Of a DNA stretch of 64,000 nt, positions 61,769 through 64,000 are shown piece after piece. Origin of the DNA: Candidatus Krumholzibacteriota bacterium (GTDB taxonomy: Bacteria > Krumholzibacteriota > Krumholzibacteriia > Krumholzibacteriales > Krumholzibacteriaceae); assembly GCA_016931295.1 (NCBI GenBank), contig JAFGEZ010000003.1, positions 26,146-90,145 on the forward strand, given 5' to 3'. The translations under genes and the position numbers were made by a program. The notes below the pieces were generated by a model. That model did not search any database, was not told where the DNA came from, and saw only the letters and a program-made list of their open reading frames with translations. The first letter of the stretch is position 1. Each line of letters opens with the position of its first letter.

Positions 61769-63178
61769 TCAGCAGTCGAGGTACATCTTGATCTCGAGCG
61801 GATGCGTGCGGTTGCGCACCGCCATCACGTCGCGCTCGCGTTTCAGGCGGATCCAGTCGGCGACGAGTTCGGCGCTGAAGACGTCGCCGGCGAGCAGGAA
61901 CCCGTGGTCGGCCTCGAGGGCGTCCAGCGCCTCCTCGAGGGAGCCGGGAAGGGCGGCGATGCGGCCGCGTTCCTCCGGGTCCATGTCGAACATGTTCACG
62001 TCGTAGGGGCCGAAGCCGAGTTTTCCGGGATCGAGTTTCCGGCGGATGCCGTCGATCCCCGCCATCAGCTGCGCGGCCATCGCGAGGTAGCTGTTGCACG
62101 TCGCGTCCGGGGGACGGAACTCGATCCGCTTGGAGGCGGGGCTGTTGGCGTACTTCGGTATCCGGATCGCCGCCGAACGGTTCGCCAGCGAGTAGAAGGA
62201 GTGTACCGGCGCCTCGAAACCCGGAATGAGCCGCTTGTAGGAATTCGTCGAGGGGTTGGTCAGGGCGAGCAGCGCCGGGGCGTGGACGAGCAGCCCTGCG
62301 ACGTAGCGGCGGGCGAGCACGCTGAGGCCGCCGTACCCCTTCGCGTCCCAGAAGAGCGGCTTGCCGGACTTGAAGAGGTGCTGGTGGAAATGCATGCCGC
62401 TTCCCGCCTCGCCGTGGACCGGTTTCGGCATGAACGTGGCCGTCTTTCCCGCCTGGTGCGCCGTCATGCGCGCGAAGTACCGCACCATCATCGAGATGTC
62501 GGCCGAGCGCGTGAGCGTGTCGAACGCGGTCTCTATCTCGACCTGCCCGTGGCCGCCCACCTCGTGATGGTGATAGATCACGCGGACCCCGGCATCCTCG
62601 AGCAGGGTGACCGTGCGGTCGCGGATATCGGCGAGGCTGTCTCCCGGGGGAAGGGCGTGGTAGCCGCCGAAGGGCAACAGGCCGACGCGGCCGTCGCCGT
62701 CCCCCTCGGCCGGCGAGATCTCGTAGCCGAGGCCGAGGTTCGTGTCGCCCATGGCGACCTCGTCGAAGATGTAGTACTCGAATTCGGGCCCCCACATGGA
62801 GCGGTCGGCGATGCGGGTCGAGCGGAGGTAGGTTTCCGCATGTTCCGCGATGCCCCGCGGATCGCGCGAGAACGCCTTTTTCGTATCGGCCTCGACAATG
62901 CGGCAGAGGAAGGAGATCGTCGGCTCTTCCCGGAAGGGATCGACGAATCCCGTCGCGATGTCGGGGACGAGCGAGAGGTCGCCCGCCTCGAGGCTCTTCA
63001 TGCCGGGGAAATTCGAGCCATCGAAGCCGAGGCCGTTCGTGAAGAGCGTTTTGCCGACACCGGAGGCGGGAAGGGTCAGGTGATGCCAACGGCCGAAGAG
63101 ATCGGTGAACTTGAGGTCGATATGCCTGATGTCGCGGGCGCCGATCGTCCGCTTGAGTTGCGCGATCGAGGAAAAGAT
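61769..63178 (-). CDS. glnA: Glutamine synthetase
   Basis: Forms glutamine from glutamate and ammonia. 469 residues (type I). The signatures are HIDLKFTDLFGRWHHL, GLGFDGSNFPG, GPEFEYYIFDE, VGGHGQVEIE, PVHGEAGSGMHFHQHLF and NRSAAIRIP. The tail ends with PLEIKMYLDC; the adenylylation-site Tyr region (KMYLD) is altered and I do not see the usual NLYEL motif. The N-terminus is unclear: an AAGGAGG (63191-63185) lies six bases before ATC (63178), which gives the normal length. TTG at 63184 abuts the SD, and an ATG at 63232 lies too close to the predicted transcription start. The ATC start is an inference. Confidence 0.93.
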   Translation of the reverse strand: MFSSIAQLKRTIGARDIRHIDLKFTDLFGRWHHLTLPASGVGKTLFTNGLGFDGSNFPGMKSLEAGDLSLVPDIATGFVDPFREEPTISFLCRIVEADTKKAFSRDPRGIAEHAETYLRSTRIADRSMWGPEFEYYIFDEVAMGDTNLGLGYEISPAEGDGDGRVGLLPFGGYHALPPGDSLADIRDRTVTLLEDAGVRVIYHHHEVGGHGQVEIETAFDTLTRSADISMMVRYFARMTAHQAGKTATFMPKPVHGEAGSGMHFHQHLFKSGKPLFWDAKGYGGLSVLARRYVAGLLVHAPALLALTNPSTNSYKRLIPGFEAPVHSFYSLANRSAAIRIPKYANSPASKRIEFRPPDATCNSYLAMAAQLMAGIDGIRRKLDPGKLGFGPYDVNMFDMDPEERGRIAALPGSLEEALDALEADHGFLLAGDVFSAELVADWIRLKRERDVMAVRNRTHPLEIKMYLDC

Positions 63179-63203
63179 GGCCAACCTCCTTGCGGCAGCG
63201 TGA

Positions 63204-63228
63204 TTACGCTTTATCTGAAAGCGCGTAA
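63204..63228 (-). promoter_or_regulatory. Leader hairpin or operator of glnA
   Basis: Inverted repeat TTAC-GCTTT / AAAGC-(GC)-GTAA with a five-base centre, nine base pairs with a two-base bulge, lies between the predicted transcription start and the SD. It could fold in the mRNA or bind a regulator. Confidence 0.45.
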
Positions 63229-63250
63229 CCATATGTACGCGCGGCCTTCC

Positions 63251-63279
63251 AATATAGCGGACAAATATCGACACTTCAA
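63251..63279 (-). promoter_or_regulatory. Putative promoter of glnA-gatE
   Basis: On the minus strand TTGAAG (63279-63274; four of six), 17 bases, TATATT (63256-63251; five of six). The predicted leader to the ATC start is about 66 bases. Confidence 0.6.
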
Positions 63280-63380
63280 GCGATTATTGCCGCCGCCGGC
63301 GCTGCCCGGGGGGACATTTCGCGTTGACAATCCGGGCCGGCGCTGGCAGGGTATGTCGAAACCCTGTCCGGGAGGAACAG

Positions 63381-64000
63381 ATGAGCGAACAGAAGGTCAT
63401 GAACCGCTGGATCGTCGTCGTCGGGGCGATCCTGATCCAGCTCTGTCTCGGCGCGATCTACGCGTGGAGCGTCTTCACCAAGCAGATCACCATCCCCGTC
63501 GCCGACGGGGGGCTCTACGGGTTCTCGACGAAGCAGGCCATGGGCGTCTTCTCGGCGGGCCTGGTCACCTTCGCCGTCGTCATGGTCCTCGCCGGGCGGC
63601 TCCAGGCGCGGATCGGCCCGCGGCCCGTCGCCGTCCTCGGCGGGATCGTCCTCGGCGCCGGCTACGTCCTCGGCGCCTTCCTCGGCGGATCGTTCACCGC
63701 GCAGCTCGTCTGCATCGGCATCGTCGGGGGCGCCGGGATCGGCCTCGCCTACGTCGTGCCGATCGCCGTGGGCGTGAAGTGGTTCCCCGACAAGAAGGGG
63801 ATGATCTCGGGCCTCGCCGTCGCCGGGTTCGGTTTCGGCGCGACGCTGTGGGTGAAGCTCGCCGGCTCCTGGTTCGGCGGCCTCCTCAACACGACGAGTT
63901 TCTTCGGCCTGCCCGGCGTGCAGAGCGTCTTCTTCATCTACGGGATCGTCTTCCTCCTTCTCGTCCTGATCGGCGCCACGGTCATGGTCAACCCGCCCGC
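63381..64000 (+). CDS. MFS transporter, OxlT-like (3' end outside window)
   Basis: 206 codons are seen, frame open to the edge. ATG follows GGGAGGAA. The start (MNRWIVVVGAILIQLCLGAIYAWSVF) and GLVTFAVVMVLAGRLQARIGPRPV loop, with later GGAGIGLAYVVPIAVGVKWFPDKKGM, match the oxalate/formate-antiporter-type MFS group. At least six membrane helices are visible before the edge. Substrate unknown. Divergent from glnA; a TTGACA at 63324 lies upstream, but no matching -10 is at usual distance. Confidence 0.88.
   Translation, partial: MSEQKVMNRWIVVVGAILIQLCLGAIYAWSVFTKQITIPVADGGLYGFSTKQAMGVFSAGLVTFAVVMVLAGRLQARIGPRPVAVLGGIVLGAGYVLGAFLGGSFTAQLVCIGIVGGAGIGLAYVVPIAVGVKWFPDKKGMISGLAVAGFGFGATLWVKLAGSWFGGLLNTTSFFGLPGVQSVFFIYGIVFLLLVLIGATVMVNPP

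Noticed and set aside
63324-63329. TTGACA as promoter of the MFS gene
   Set aside because: The nearest -10-like TATGTC is 22 bases downstream, too far for a normal promoter.

Overview
This is one continuous stretch of a very GC-rich bacterial chromosome. It is densely packed with genes: about 55 protein genes, most with a purine-rich Shine-Dalgarno (SD) site. No rRNA, tRNA, CRISPR array, insertion sequence or phage gene was seen. The cell looks diderm (lipoproteins, DsbD, a TPR/BatA-E envelope operon, S46 dipeptidyl peptidase). A secreted protease ends in an 'NFPNPFN...' sorting-type domain typical of the FCB/candidate-phylum lineages, so an Eisenbacteria/Krumholzibacteriota-like organism is my inference, not a demonstration. 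Several genes have an archaeal flavour: a full A/V-type ATPase, CheC, a stand-alone RibD-C reductase, a BcrAD-type activator ATPase, and above all GatD/GatE, the amidotransferase normally regarded as archaeal.

Layout. 1-6565 (+): chemotaxis module cheB(partial)-cheA-cheC-cheY followed by a TPR protein and a DUF4388/TPR protein. 6761-9887 (+): periplasmic S46 dipeptidyl peptidase and a DMT permease. 9949-13401 (-): a large secreted papain-family protease with a beta-helix and sorting domain. 13764-23661 (+): moxR-DUF58-(SurA-N-like)-(BatD-like)-batA-batB-batC-batD-batE, a tightly coupled envelope/von Willebrand operon. 23772-30207 (+): exported PepC-like peptidase, DUF255 thioredoxin-domain protein, small membrane protein, peroxiredoxin, RibD-C reductase, glycosyltransferase. 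30347-39592 (+): A/V-ATPase operon (G/H-C-I-K-F-E-A-B-D) ending in a universal stress protein, driven by a near-consensus promoter. 39705-44680 (+): PTS IIA, an uncharacterised Cys-containing protein paired with a [4Fe-4S] activator-type ATPase, a lipoprotein, an unknown protein and BioY.

44758-44946 holds a near-consensus promoter and a perfect intrinsic terminator with no good gene between them: a candidate new small RNA. 44950-50730 (-): glycosyltransferase, fumarylacetoacetate-hydrolase-family enzyme, DsbD, and an LVIVD-repeat protein. 50873-56020 is mixed: histidine phosphatase (+), SPL-like radical SAM (-), rhomboid protease (-), zinc alcohol dehydrogenase (-), LOG protein (+), UbiA/MenA prenyltransferase (-). 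56099-56603 is an AT-rich island with three related palindromes, promoter-like sequences, a 27-residue hydrophobic peptide gene and a strong terminator. 56604-63178 (-): glnA-gatE-gatD-flippase, where gatD lacks any ATG/GTG/TTG start that would cover its conserved N-terminus and glnA may also use a non-AUG start. 63381-end (+): the start of an MFS transporter gene.

Functional threads: signal transduction and motility (left end), envelope assembly and extracytoplasmic proteolysis (middle left), ion-motive energy conversion (V-ATPase), and nitrogen/glutamine use coupled to Gln-tRNA formation (right end).
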